From an uncultured Eubacteriales bacterium (GTDB taxonomy: Bacteria; Bacillota; Clostridia; Christensenellales; CAG-917): a stretch of DNA of 33,123 nucleotides. A program made the position numbers and the translations under genes. Each line of letters begins with the position of its first letter. The stretch's first letter is position 1. The notes under the pieces were generated by a model. The model made no database searches and was not told the origin of the DNA. It saw only the letters and a list, made by a program, of their open reading frames with translations. Positions 14,208 to 21,396 of the stretch are shown here, piece by piece. The stretch is taken from the NCBI GenBank assembly GCA_900322215.1, contig ONYW01000014.1, positions 1 through 33,123 on the forward strand. The letters run 5' to 3'.

Positions 14208-16289
14208 ATGGTCATCACAAAACTTTATGGAAGCATGGTCTTTGACGATAAGACGATGCAGGAATGGTTGCCAAAAGAGATCTACCGCGAGATGAAACGC
14301 TGTATCGCAAACGATCTTCCGCTCGACCTCGACACCGCAAACGTCATAGCAAACGCTATGAAGGAGTGGGCTGTCGACAAGGGAGTCACCCACTTTACGC
14401 ATTGGTTCCAACCTCTCACGGGCATAACGGCTGAAAAGCACGATTCATTTATCACTCCTGCAAAGGGTGGCGGCGTGCTTATGGAGTTCAGCGGAAAAGA
14501 GCTGATAAAGGGCGAACCGGACGCCAGTTCCTTCCCGAGCGGCGGACTGAGAGCTACGTTTGAAGCGAGAGGCTACACGGCGTGGGACCCGACCTCTCCT
14601 GCGTTTATAAAAGACGGTATATTGTGCATTCCGACGGCTTTTTGCTCCTACAACGGCGAGTCGCTCGACAAAAAGACTCCGCTTCTCCGCTCTATGGAAG
14701 TGCTCAACCGCGAGTGCCTCAGGGTTCTCAAACTGTTTGGCAGAAAGACGGAGCGCGTAAGCGCCATGGTCGGCCCCGAACAGGAATACTTCCTTGTGGA
14801 CACGTCCGTGTTTGAAAAGCGCAAAGACCTCTTCTTCACGGGCAGAACGCTCTACGGCGCGAGACCGACGAAGGGACAGGAACTCAACGACCACTACTTC
14901 GGAGCAATCAAACCGAGAGTCGTGGCGTATATGAAAGAACTTGACGAGGAACTGTGGAAACTCGGCATACTCGCAAAGACAAAGCACAACGAAGTCGCCC
15001 CGGGACAGCACGAACTCGCGCCTATCTACACGACGGTCAACGTCGCGGTAGACCAAAACCAACTCACTATGGAGACGATGAAAAAAGTCGCCGCAAAACA
15101 TGGCATGACCTGTCTCCTCACGGAAAAGCCGTTTGAATATTTGAACGGTAGCGGCAAGCACAACAATTGGTCGCTCTCGACGAACTTCGGACACAACCTC
15201 TTCAACCCCGGCAAGAGTCCCGAGGACAACGCGCAATTTCTCCTCATGCTCGCGGCGGTGATTGCGGCGGTTGACAAACATCAGGATCTTCTTCGCATAT
15301 CAGTCGCGCATGCCTCGAATGATCACCGTCTCGGCGCGAACGAAGCCCCGCCCGCTATCATCAGCATGTATCTCGGCGACGAACTTACGGGCATACTCCA
15401 AGCGATCGCGGACGGCAGGACCTACTCCACCCGCGCAAAATGCGACGTAAAAATCGGCGTACACGTGCTGCCGACTTTTGCTATGGACTCCGCGGACAGA
15501 AACCGCACCTCTCCGTTTGCGTTCACGGGCAACAAGTTTGAATTCCGTATGCCGGGCGCGTCTCAAACTATCGCGGACGTAAACACGGTGCTCAACACGA
15601 TTATGGCGGAAGAGTTCAAACTCTTTGCGGACGAACTCGAAAAGTCCAAGGACCTCAGCGAAGGCATAGCCGCTATCATAAAGCGCGTTATGCAGGAGCA
15701 CGGCAAGATCATCTTCAACGGCAACAACTATTCCAAGGACTGGGAGCACGAGGCAGAGCGTCGCGGACTTCTCAATCTTAAGACGACTATCGACGCGCTC
15801 GAACACCTTTGCGACGAAAAGAACGTAAAACTCTTCAAGGATATGGGCGTCTTCACGGAGACGGAACTCCGCTCCCGTCAAGAAATCGACGTGGAAAGAT
15901 ATTGCAAAGAAGTCTGCCTCGAAGCGACGACTATGCTCGATATCGCCACAAAGGATATCATCCCCGCCACTCTCACCTACAAAAAGGACGTTGCAACATG
16001 CGCGTACAATTCAATTTCCGCAGGCATCTCCGCGGACGTCGAAATCGAACTCGCAAACAAGATAGAGGCACTTGTCAAGACCGCTCTTCGCTCCGTCGAC
16101 AATTTGAAATCGGCACTCGAAGACGCACACAAGTTCGGCTTCGGGTTTGAATGCGGCAAACATTGCAAAAACGCGGTTATCCCCGCCATGGACGACCTTC
16201 GCGCCATTTGCGACGAAATGGAACTCACGGTCGCAAAATCCTACTGGCCTATGCCGAACTACAGCGACGTCCTCTTCTCCGTCCACTAA
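14208..16289 (+). CDS. glnN: Glutamine synthetase type III
   Basis: A 693-residue enzyme, the length of the GSIII class and much longer than GlnA. It makes glutamine from glutamate, ammonia and ATP. GSIII features: an N-terminal extension with THWFQPLTGITAEKHDSF, the segment GPEQEYFLVD with metal-binding Glu, HNEVAPGQHELAPIY, SGKHNNWSLSTNFGHNLF and NRTSPFAFTGNKFEFRMPGA. The C-terminal part (about 470-693) is the GSIII-specific region. Translation starts at 14208 after GGGAGGAG. It is a single-gene unit with its own promoter and terminator. No GlnR-type operator was recognised. Confidence 0.96.
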   Translation: MVITKLYGSMVFDDKTMQEWLPKEIYREMKRCIANDLPLDLDTANVIANAMKEWAVDKGVTHFTHWFQPLTGITAEKHDSFITPAKGGGVLMEFSGKELIKGEPDASSFPSGGLRATFEARGYTAWDPTSPAFIKDGILCIPTAFCSYNGESLDKKTPLLRSMEVLNRECLRVLKLFGRKTERVSAMVGPEQEYFLVDTSVFEKRKDLFFTGRTLYGARPTKGQELNDHYFGAIKPRVVAYMKELDEELWKLGILAKTKHNEVAPGQHELAPIYTTVNVAVDQNQLTMETMKKVAAKHGMTCLLTEKPFEYLNGSGKHNNWSLSTNFGHNLFNPGKSPEDNAQFLLMLAAVIAAVDKHQDLLRISVAHASNDHRLGANEAPPAIISMYLGDELTGILQAIADGRTYSTRAKCDVKIGVHVLPTFAMDSADRNRTSPFAFTGNKFEFRMPGASQTIADVNTVLNTIMAEEFKLFADELEKSKDLSEGIAAIIKRVMQEHGKIIFNGNNYSKDWEHEAERRGLLNLKTTIDALEHLCDEKNVKLFKDMGVFTETELRSRQEIDVERYCKEVCLEATTMLDIATKDIIPATLTYKKDVATCAYNSISAGISADVEIELANKIEALVKTALRSVDNLKSALEDAHKFGFGFECGKHCKNAVIPAMDDLRAICDEMELTVAKSYWPMPNYSDVLFSVH

Positions 16290-16308
16290 TCACTTGTCAA
16301 AAAACACA

Positions 16309-16336
16309 AAATCTCGGCGCTCTGCCGAGATTTTTT
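16309..16336 (+). terminator. Rho-independent terminator of glnN
   Basis: ATCTCGGC-gctct-GCCGAGAT followed by a T-run, 20 nt after the stop codon. Confidence 0.93.
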
Positions 16337-16402
16337 ATAAACTAAAAACATCTATACTAAACGACAATAAAGGCACAAAAAAGTACGTAATTGAATTTTT
16401 GC

Positions 16403-16416
16403 TTACCAAATGGTAA
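16403..16416. promoter_or_regulatory. Palindrome TTACCA-aa-TGGTAA, candidate operator
   Basis: Perfect 6-bp arms 8 bp upstream of the -35 box of the following XRE gene. This is a typical size and place for autoregulation by such a repressor; binding is inferred. Confidence 0.5.
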
Positions 16417-16423
16417 TTTTGTG

Positions 16424-16452
16424 TTGACAGATTATTAAATTTAGATTATACT
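16424..16452 (+). promoter_or_regulatory. Promoter of the XRE-ImmA pair
   Basis: TTGACA (16424-16429), 17 bp, TATACT (16447-16452), followed by a short leader with GAGGTG. Confidence 0.85.
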
Positions 16453-16475
16453 ATAACTAAAGTGAGGTGCTGATT

Positions 16476-16787
16476 ATGAATACTATGTCCGAAAGAATAA
16501 CTCAACTTATGAAAACTTATAATATCTCACAAAAACAATTGGCAAAAAATGCAGGAGTTACGGAAGCCGCAATCTCAAGGTATTTAAGCGGTGAAAGAGA
16601 ACCAAAAGCAGAAATATTGGCAAATATAGCGACTGCATTACACACAACATCTGACTATCTCCTGACGGGAAAAGAGCAATCTTCTTTTGATGAAATCTAC
16701 ACTCTCGTAGCAAGAGGACTTAGCGATATGACGGAAGAAGAAAAACTGGAAATTATGAGGCTGGTAGTAAATGCAACAAAACGATGA
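16476..16787 (+). CDS. XRE-family HTH transcriptional regulator
   Basis: A 103-residue protein. Residues about 4-60 form a Cro/CI-type helix-turn-helix (ISQKQLAKNAGVTEAAISRY, then GEREPKAEILANIATALHTT). The C-terminal tail is acidic and helical and could dimerise or meet the partner protease. The ATG at 16476 lies 6 nt after GAGGTG; a GTG at 16467 is part of that ribosome site. The next gene overlaps its end by 17 nt. XRE plus ImmA pairs control mobile elements such as ICEBs1, where the protease cleaves the repressor. The AT-rich composition suggests acquisition. Confidence 0.9.
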   Translation: MNTMSERITQLMKTYNISQKQLAKNAGVTEAAISRYLSGEREPKAEILANIATALHTTSDYLLTGKEQSSFDEIYTLVARGLSDMTEEEKLEIMRLVVNATKR

Positions 16788-17343
16788 GGAGATTGTATAC
16801 ACAAGTTTATTAACAAGAGATGATTATGATAGGATAGAAAGTCTTGTTGTTGACCTGTATATAGAACTTAATATAAAAACATTTCCAATAAATCCTATAG
16901 AGATAGCGAAACAAAAAGGATACCGGCTAATACCTTACTCAAAATTGGACTCAACTGAGTCGAAGTGTCTTAGAGAGAAAGAATTGTCGGGATTAACTTT
17001 GAAGAACCAAAACGGCTTACCAATCATTTTTTACGATGATAACGAGGTTTGGTATCGCCAACACTTTACAATCATGCACGAGATCGGTCATATCGTTTTG
17101 GGACATCAACAAGAATCTAGGCTTGCAAATCAATGTGCAAACTTCTTTGCTAGTTATTCGCTATCACCTTCTCCAATGGTAAAAGTTATGGACTGTGAAG
17201 ACTTTATGGATGTTTCAGACAGGTTTGGACTTTCTCCCGACAGTGCTTCTTTAACTTTTTCAAGATTTGAAAAATGGTTAAAAGTACCCATCTACAAAGA
17301 GCACGAACTCAAATTGCTAAGGCACTTTGGGATAACAATATGA
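16771..17343 (+). CDS. ImmA/IrrE-family metallopeptidase
   Basis: A 190-residue protein with the zinc-protease motif HEIGHIVLGH at about 104-113, inside the context YRQHFTIMHEIGHIVLGHQQ typical of ImmA/IrrE (DUF955). In ICEBs1 ImmA cleaves the ImmR repressor; IrrE acts similarly on DdrO. It overlaps the XRE gene by 17 nt, with GAGG inside the upstream gene as ribosome site, so the two are coupled. The predicted substrate is the neighbouring regulator. No integrase or conjugation gene lies in the window, so the pair may serve the small island alone. Confidence 0.88.
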   Translation: MQQNDEEIVYTSLLTRDDYDRIESLVVDLYIELNIKTFPINPIEIAKQKGYRLIPYSKLDSTESKCLREKELSGLTLKNQNGLPIIFYDDNEVWYRQHFTIMHEIGHIVLGHQQESRLANQCANFFASYSLSPSPMVKVMDCEDFMDVSDRFGLSPDSASLTFSRFEKWLKVPIYKEHELKLLRHFGITI

Positions 17344-17367
17344 AAATTTTATAAACATAAAAGAAAA

Positions 17368-17401
17368 GCATATAAAGGTTGCTGGAACAACAATTATATG
17401 C
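17368..17401 (+). promoter_or_regulatory. Nested hairpin after the ImmA gene
   Basis: GCATATAA/TTATATGC enclose GTTG-ctggaa-CAAC. No clear T-run follows, so it is a weak terminator or a processing/regulatory structure. The rest of 17344-17520 has no gene; AGGAGG before 17521 is the next ribosome site. Confidence 0.4.
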
Positions 17402-17520
17402 CTTTCAGGGAATGTATTGCTACATCCACGAGTATGATTAGTATATCACTTCCTGTTCTTTTATGTCAATAGATTTTTGGCAGCCACCGATATGGTGAGT
17501 AAAACTACAGGAGGTGCAAA

Positions 17521-18153
17521 ATGCACTCTAAAGAAATTAGGTCTAAACAGACCTTTTTACGCAACGAATACAATGCGTATGGCAAATGGAATATTCCAAT
17601 TGTCAAAAAAGATCAAATTGATTTAGCAAATATCAATCTAATTTGTTATACAGACATAAAGACAAATGACATTGATGAAAACAAGCAAAAAGGAGTCCAT
17701 TTCTTTATAGATGACTATAGGATGGACGGTATTTATGCAAACCCAGAGCATTCCATACATAGGTTAGAACAATACAAGTTCTTGTTAACGCCAGATTACA
17801 GCCTATATGTGGATATGCCAAAAGCACTGCAATTAAACAATGTGTTTAGAAACCGCTGGTGTGGAGCCAATTGGCAAAGTAAAGGATTGACAGTTATTCC
17901 AACAGTGAGTTGGAGCGATACGGCGAGTTTTGATTTCTGTTTTGATGGCATAGAACACACTTCTATTGTCGCTGTAGGCTTAATAGGCTGTAAACGAAAT
18001 AAGACAAATTTTATGCGTGGTTATGATGCCATGCTTGAAAGAATCAGCCCTGAAGCCATTATTTGTTTGGGTTCACCATTCAAAGAAATGCGCGGAAACA
18101 TCATATCTGTTGATTATCTTAAGTCAAGGAGGGTTAATAGATATGGGAGGTAG
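17521..18153 (+). CDS. DUF4417 domain protein
   Basis: A 210-residue protein with the pattern I recall for DUF4417: GVHFFIDDYRMDGIYANPE, LLTPDYSLYVDMPKALQL, FRNRWCGANWQSKGLTVIP, SWSDTASFDFCFDGIEHTS and VAVGLIGCKRNK. Function unknown; such genes are common in phages, plasmids and integrative elements of Bacillota. No signal peptide. AGGAGG lies 7 nt before the ATG. The next gene overlaps its end by 11 nt. AT-rich like the whole island. Confidence 0.85.
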   Translation: MHSKEIRSKQTFLRNEYNAYGKWNIPIVKKDQIDLANINLICYTDIKTNDIDENKQKGVHFFIDDYRMDGIYANPEHSIHRLEQYKFLLTPDYSLYVDMPKALQLNNVFRNRWCGANWQSKGLTVIPTVSWSDTASFDFCFDGIEHTSIVAVGLIGCKRNKTNFMRGYDAMLERISPEAIICLGSPFKEMRGNIISVDYLKSRRVNRYGR

Positions 18154-18493
18154 AGGAACATACGCAATAGGCAATAAAGTGCCGTACACATACGAAACTA
18201 TTGCTAAAAATTGTGGTATAAAAGTCTTAAAAGGAATGAATGGGAAACATGGGTTGCCCGAAGAATCCCATACCAGTTCCAAATATCTTTGCATAAACAA
18301 AGATGGAAGTGTAAGACAAATAAGAATATATGACAAAAACCATAGAGCATTAGTTGATATAGAATATTCAAACCATCAAGGAAAGCTGTTTTTACATGCT
18401 CATGATTATGTGAATGGAGACAGAAAAAAAGCACGGGAGCTATCTCCTGCAGAAAAGAAAAAATTCATCAAATTTTTTGGAGGTGAACTATGA
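18143..18493 (+). CDS. Small phage-type protein with MGGRG start (unknown function)
   Basis: A 116-residue protein beginning MGGRGTYAIG and ending with LSPAEKKKFIKFFGG. The central part has a repeated Lys/Asp-rich strand pattern (KDGSVRQIRIYDKN) followed by HQGKLFLHAHDY, resembling small 'MGGRGAS'-type proteins often found next to DUF4417 genes in Clostridia mobile elements; this likeness is from memory. AAGGAGGG lies 9 nt before the ATG at 18143; the longer in-frame extension lies inside the DUF4417 gene and is rejected. With the next gene it could form a toxin/immunity pair, but no catalytic motif is certain. Confidence 0.75.
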   Translation: MGGRGTYAIGNKVPYTYETIAKNCGIKVLKGMNGKHGLPEESHTSSKYLCINKDGSVRQIRIYDKNHRALVDIEYSNHQGKLFLHAHDYVNGDRKKARELSPAEKKKFIKFFGGEL

Positions 18494-18762
18494 CTGCTGT
18501 AGAATATAACGATATGATAGAAGATCTTTATCATGGGCACGAATTAGAATTTAAGTATAACTCTACACTATATTATTTGGAAAGATGTGAGAACACACAT
18601 GAATTATACAAAATAATTGACAATGATGAAGGCATTTTGATTAAAACAATAGAGGGCGCAGATCTTATAGAAAGGACAGAGGCATTCTTAGATATGCCAT
18701 TGTTTGATAATAAATCGTTTAATCAACTTATCCAAGACATAGAAATATTAAATATTGATTGA
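18490..18762 (+). CDS. Small acidic protein, possible immunity partner
   Basis: A 90-residue acidic protein (MTAVEYNDMIEDLYHGHELE at the start, FLDMPLFDNKSFNQLIQDIE near the end). Its ATG overlaps the previous stop (ATGA) and GGAGGTG precedes it, so it is coupled to the 116-residue gene. Size, acidity and coupling fit an immunity or antitoxin protein, but no family is identified. No membrane segment. Confidence 0.75.
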   Translation: MTAVEYNDMIEDLYHGHELEFKYNSTLYYLERCENTHELYKIIDNDEGILIKTIEGADLIERTEAFLDMPLFDNKSFNQLIQDIEILNID

Positions 18763-18853
18763 TAATGCCTTAAATATCATTGTTGATAATGTAAAAATTA
18801 TAGATATAGTTCTTAATTACGATACGGATTTTTTAGGTCAAGATTAACAATTT

Positions 18854-18883
18854 GAGCTGGGCAATTTGCTCGGCTCTATTTTT
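18854..18883 (+). terminator. Terminator of the accessory island
   Basis: GAGCTG/CGGCTC (with one G-U pair) around an 11-nt loop, then TATTTTT. The rest of 18763-19008 is AT-rich with no gene seen. Confidence 0.65.
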
Positions 18884-19008
18884 AGTGTTAAGGCTGTTGA
18901 AGATGCTTGTACCTTTTACAAATAGGGCTCTTGAAAGCTCGATTGTTGTTTCAATCTCATATAATTGTTAAAATTGATCTGATTTTTTTGTTTTTTATGA
19001 AATAATTA

Positions 19009-19037
19009 TTGACAACCGGCTTTCATGGTGCTAAAAT
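19009..19037 (+). promoter_or_regulatory. Promoter of pyrG
   Basis: TTGACA (19009-19014), 17 bp, TAAAAT (19032-19037), about 155 nt before the pyrG start. Confidence 0.8.
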
Positions 19038-19045
19038 TCACTCCG

Positions 19046-19193
19046 TTGTTAAAAAATAGACACCAATAGTCGCTGTGGTAGCGCACTGGCGAGACCTCGG
19101 TGCACAATGGCTAGACGTTTTTTTCTTAGCAGTTCACTTTGCTAAAAAAAAACGCCTTTTTTTTATTTTTTGCGGGCGGAAAAGGAGAAATTT
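19046..19193 (+). promoter_or_regulatory. pyrG leader with attenuator-like terminator
   Basis: Three hairpins in series: CGCT-gtggt-AGCG, then CAC...CGAG/CTCG...GTG, then an intrinsic terminator at 19116-19164. The last pairs CG-TTTTTTT-TT-AGCA with TGCT-AA-AAAAAAA-CG (one bulged C) and is followed by CC and eight T. A terminator between promoter and gene implies attenuation. In Bacillus subtilis pyrG is attenuated by CTP through G reiteration at a GGG start; no GGG start is present here, so the mechanism is open. Confidence 0.65.
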
Positions 19194-20804
19194 ATGGCAA
19201 AATACGTATTCGTTTTCGGCGGAGTTGTTTCGGGACTTGGCAAGGGCATCGTCGCCGCATCTCTCGGAAGACTGCTAAAACTTCGCGGGTACAAAGTTCA
19301 GGCGCAAAAGTTCGATCCATACCTCAACATAGACCCGGGCACGATGAATCCGACTCAACACGGCGAGGTGTTTGTGACCGCCGACGGCGCGGAGACAGAC
19401 CTCGACCTCGGGCACTACGAGAGGTTTATTGACGAAAACCTCACAAAATATTGCAACCTCACGAGCGGAAAGGCGCTTTGGCGAGTGCTAAACAACGAGC
19501 GCGAGGGCAAATATCTTGGCAAGACCGTGCAAATTATTCCGCACGTGACAAACGAGATAAAAGACTTTATCTCCCGCAACGTCAAGGAGACGAAAGCCGA
19601 CGTGATGATAACGGAAATCGGCGGCACCGTCGGCGACATCGAGGGGCAACCCTTTATCGAGGCGATAAGGCAGTTTATGATAGAGGTCGGGCGCGAAAAC
19701 TGCGTCGTCATCCACGTATGCCTGACACCATACATCAGCGGTTCGGACGAATACAAGTCAAAGCCCGTTCAGCACAGCGTCAAGGAATTGCAGTCTATGG
19801 GCATCGCGCCGGACATCGTCGTCACCCGCTCCGCCACCGACTGCGGACAGGAGATACGCGACAAAATCGCAATGTTCGCAAGCATACGCCGCGACTGCGT
19901 CATCTCAAACACGGACGTGGACTGCCTGTATGCCGCTCCCGTCATGCTGCACGAAAACGGCTTGGACAAGGCGGTATGCCGTATACTTGGTCTAAAAGAC
20001 GAGTGCGACCTCTCGGAATGGAACGATATGCTTGCACGGGTGCGCGCAAGAGACGGAAAACTGAAAATCGCAATCGTCGGCAAATACGTGTCCTTGCACG
20101 ACTCTTATATCTCTATCATAGAGGCGCTTCAACACGCCTCCTACACCGTCGGCAAAAATCTTGACATGTTGTGGGTGGACAGCGAAAAAATCACTGCGGA
20201 GAACGTTTGCAAAAAGCTCAAAGACGTGGACGGAGTGCTTGTGCCGGGCGGTTTTGGCGAGCGCGGTATAGACGGAATGATCGAGGCGGCAAGGTATACA
20301 AGGGAAAACAAAATCCCCTACTTCGGTATATGCCTCGGCATGCAAATTGCCGTCATCGAATACGCTCGCGACGTCGCGGGCATCGCCGACGCGTGCAGCG
20401 GAGAGTTCAAAGAAGGCTCAAAGGTCATAGACCTCATGCCCGACCAAAAGGGACTCCGACTCGGCGGAACGATGAGACTCGGCGCCTACCCCTGCATAGT
20501 GAAAAAAGACACGCGGCTCTACTCCGCCTATGGCAAAGAAAAAATCTCCGAGAGACACCGCCACCGCTATGAATTCAACAACGACTACCGCGAAACGCTT
20601 GAAAACGCCGGGCTTGTCCTTGCGGGCACTTCCCCTGACGGAGTCATCGTCGAGGCGGTGGAGACAAAGGGAGACGGCTATTTTGTCGGCGTACAGTTTC
20701 ACCCTGAATTTACATCTCGCCCGAACAGGGCGGGCGCACTCTTCGTAAGTTTTTTGACCGCCGCGGACAACTATTCGAAAGAGCATGGCGATATACAAAA
20801 ATAA
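19194..20804 (+). CDS. pyrG: CTP synthase
   Basis: A 536-residue enzyme of normal length, converting UTP to CTP with ATP and glutamine. The N-terminal synthetase domain (about 1-265) has GGVVSGLGKGIVAASLGRLL and the substrate segment DPYLNIDPGTMNPTQHGEVF. The C-terminal class I amidotransferase has FGICLGMQIAVIEYAR with the Cys nucleophile and VQFHPEFTSRP with the His-Glu pair. AAGGAG precedes the ATG at 19194; an upstream in-frame start lies inside the leader and is rejected. Its stop touches the rubredoxin promoter. Confidence 0.97.
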   Translation: MAKYVFVFGGVVSGLGKGIVAASLGRLLKLRGYKVQAQKFDPYLNIDPGTMNPTQHGEVFVTADGAETDLDLGHYERFIDENLTKYCNLTSGKALWRVLNNEREGKYLGKTVQIIPHVTNEIKDFISRNVKETKADVMITEIGGTVGDIEGQPFIEAIRQFMIEVGRENCVVIHVCLTPYISGSDEYKSKPVQHSVKELQSMGIAPDIVVTRSATDCGQEIRDKIAMFASIRRDCVISNTDVDCLYAAPVMLHENGLDKAVCRILGLKDECDLSEWNDMLARVRARDGKLKIAIVGKYVSLHDSYISIIEALQHASYTVGKNLDMLWVDSEKITAENVCKKLKDVDGVLVPGGFGERGIDGMIEAARYTRENKIPYFGICLGMQIAVIEYARDVAGIADACSGEFKEGSKVIDLMPDQKGLRLGGTMRLGAYPCIVKKDTRLYSAYGKEKISERHRHRYEFNNDYRETLENAGLVLAGTSPDGVIVEAVETKGDGYFVGVQFHPEFTSRPNRAGALFVSFLTAADNYSKEHGDIQK

Positions 20805-20807
20805 AAC

Positions 20808-20836
20808 TTGCAATAGCCCCGCTCAAATGATATAAT
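20808..20836 (+). promoter_or_regulatory. Promoter of the rubredoxin gene
   Basis: TTGCAA (20808-20813), 17 bp, TATAAT (20831-20836), directly after the pyrG stop. Confidence 0.7.
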
Positions 20837-20875
20837 TGATTAGTCGCAAGACAATAAATAGTAAGGAGACAAAAA

Positions 20876-21031
20876 ATGAAATACGTATGTGAAGTTTGCG
20901 GTTGGGAATATGACGAAGAACTCGGCTCCCCGGAAAACGGCATCGAACCGGGCACAAAATTTGAAGACCTCCCGGACGATTTTGCTTGCCCGCTCTGTGG
21001 CGTCGGCAAAGACAATTTTGCTCAGGCATGA
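20876..21031 (+). CDS. Rubredoxin
   Basis: A 51-residue protein, the canonical rubredoxin size. Four cysteines in two CxxCG knuckles (C5/C8 in YVCEVCGW and C38/C41 in [10 protein letters not shown]) bind one iron; the Gly-, Pro- and acid-rich middle ([16 protein letters not shown]) is standard. It is a cytoplasmic one-electron carrier, here likely feeding oxygen or peroxide reduction. Convergent with the flavodiiron gene, which carries its own rubredoxin domain. AAGGAG precedes the ATG; its own promoter lies upstream. Confidence 0.96.
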   Translation: MKYVCEVCGWEYDEELGSPENGIEPGTKFEDLPDDFACPLCGVGKDNFAQA

Positions 21032-21049
21032 GTCTTCGACTCTCTGTCA

Positions 21050-21128
21050 TTTAATCGCGAATTATTGCGATTAAATTGCAAAAATAATGTTTTATCAACT
21101 CAAAAACGCAGGTTAAACCTGCGTTTTT
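21050..21128 (+). terminator. Hairpin plus terminator after rubredoxin
   Basis: First a perfect stem TTTAATCGC/GCGATTAAA (21050-21075) without a T-run, then AAAACGCAGGT-tta-ACCTGCGTTTT (about 21102-21128), which works as a terminator in both directions. The interval to 21270 has TGAGGAA heptamers (21214-21227), a GACGCTTCGTGTC hairpin and no gene. Confidence 0.85.
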
Positions 21129-21270
21129 GTTTAATTTAATTATATGGATATACCAAAAACTTGTGTGTGAGATGAGATGAAGAAAGGTGAGGACGCTTCG
21201 TGTCTTTATTGAATGAGGAATGAGGAATTAAGGATAAAAAGAGATTGCTGTTCTACCACGACTCCTCACT

Positions 21271-21396
21271 AATAAGACCGCGATATTTGGATGCATAACA
21301 AGAAAAAGCCCGTCTTCACGAGCCCTAATGTACACGAAGTACATGAGGTCGGGAAGACGGGATTTGCCGAAGTTAGGCGCCAAATAGCGCGGTCTT
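21271..21396 (-). terminator. Gene-end palindrome E5 (after the flavodiiron gene)
   Basis: On the minus strand the arms are AATAAGACCGCGCTATTTGG, which includes the stop codon, and CCAAATATCGCGGTCTTATT. The GACC/GGTC change relative to AACC/GGTT copies is present in both arms. Inside: CTAACTTCGGCAAA, then terminator CCCGTCTTC/GAAGACGGG with TTTTT and loop CATGTACTTCGTGTACATTA. E4 has the same layout with CCCTCTTTC/GAAAGAGGG, so the stem covaries. Confidence 0.8.

Noticed and set aside
18900..18960. AGGGCTCTTGAAAGCTC as a Bacillus-like pyrG start (GGGCT).
   Set aside because: No acceptable -10/-35 boxes at the right distance; a better promoter lies at 19009-19037, downstream of it.
19066..19112. 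tRNA-like stretch (TGGTAGCGCACTGG) in the pyrG leader.
   Set aside because: No acceptor stem, no TTC arm and no CCA end; it is followed directly by the terminator.
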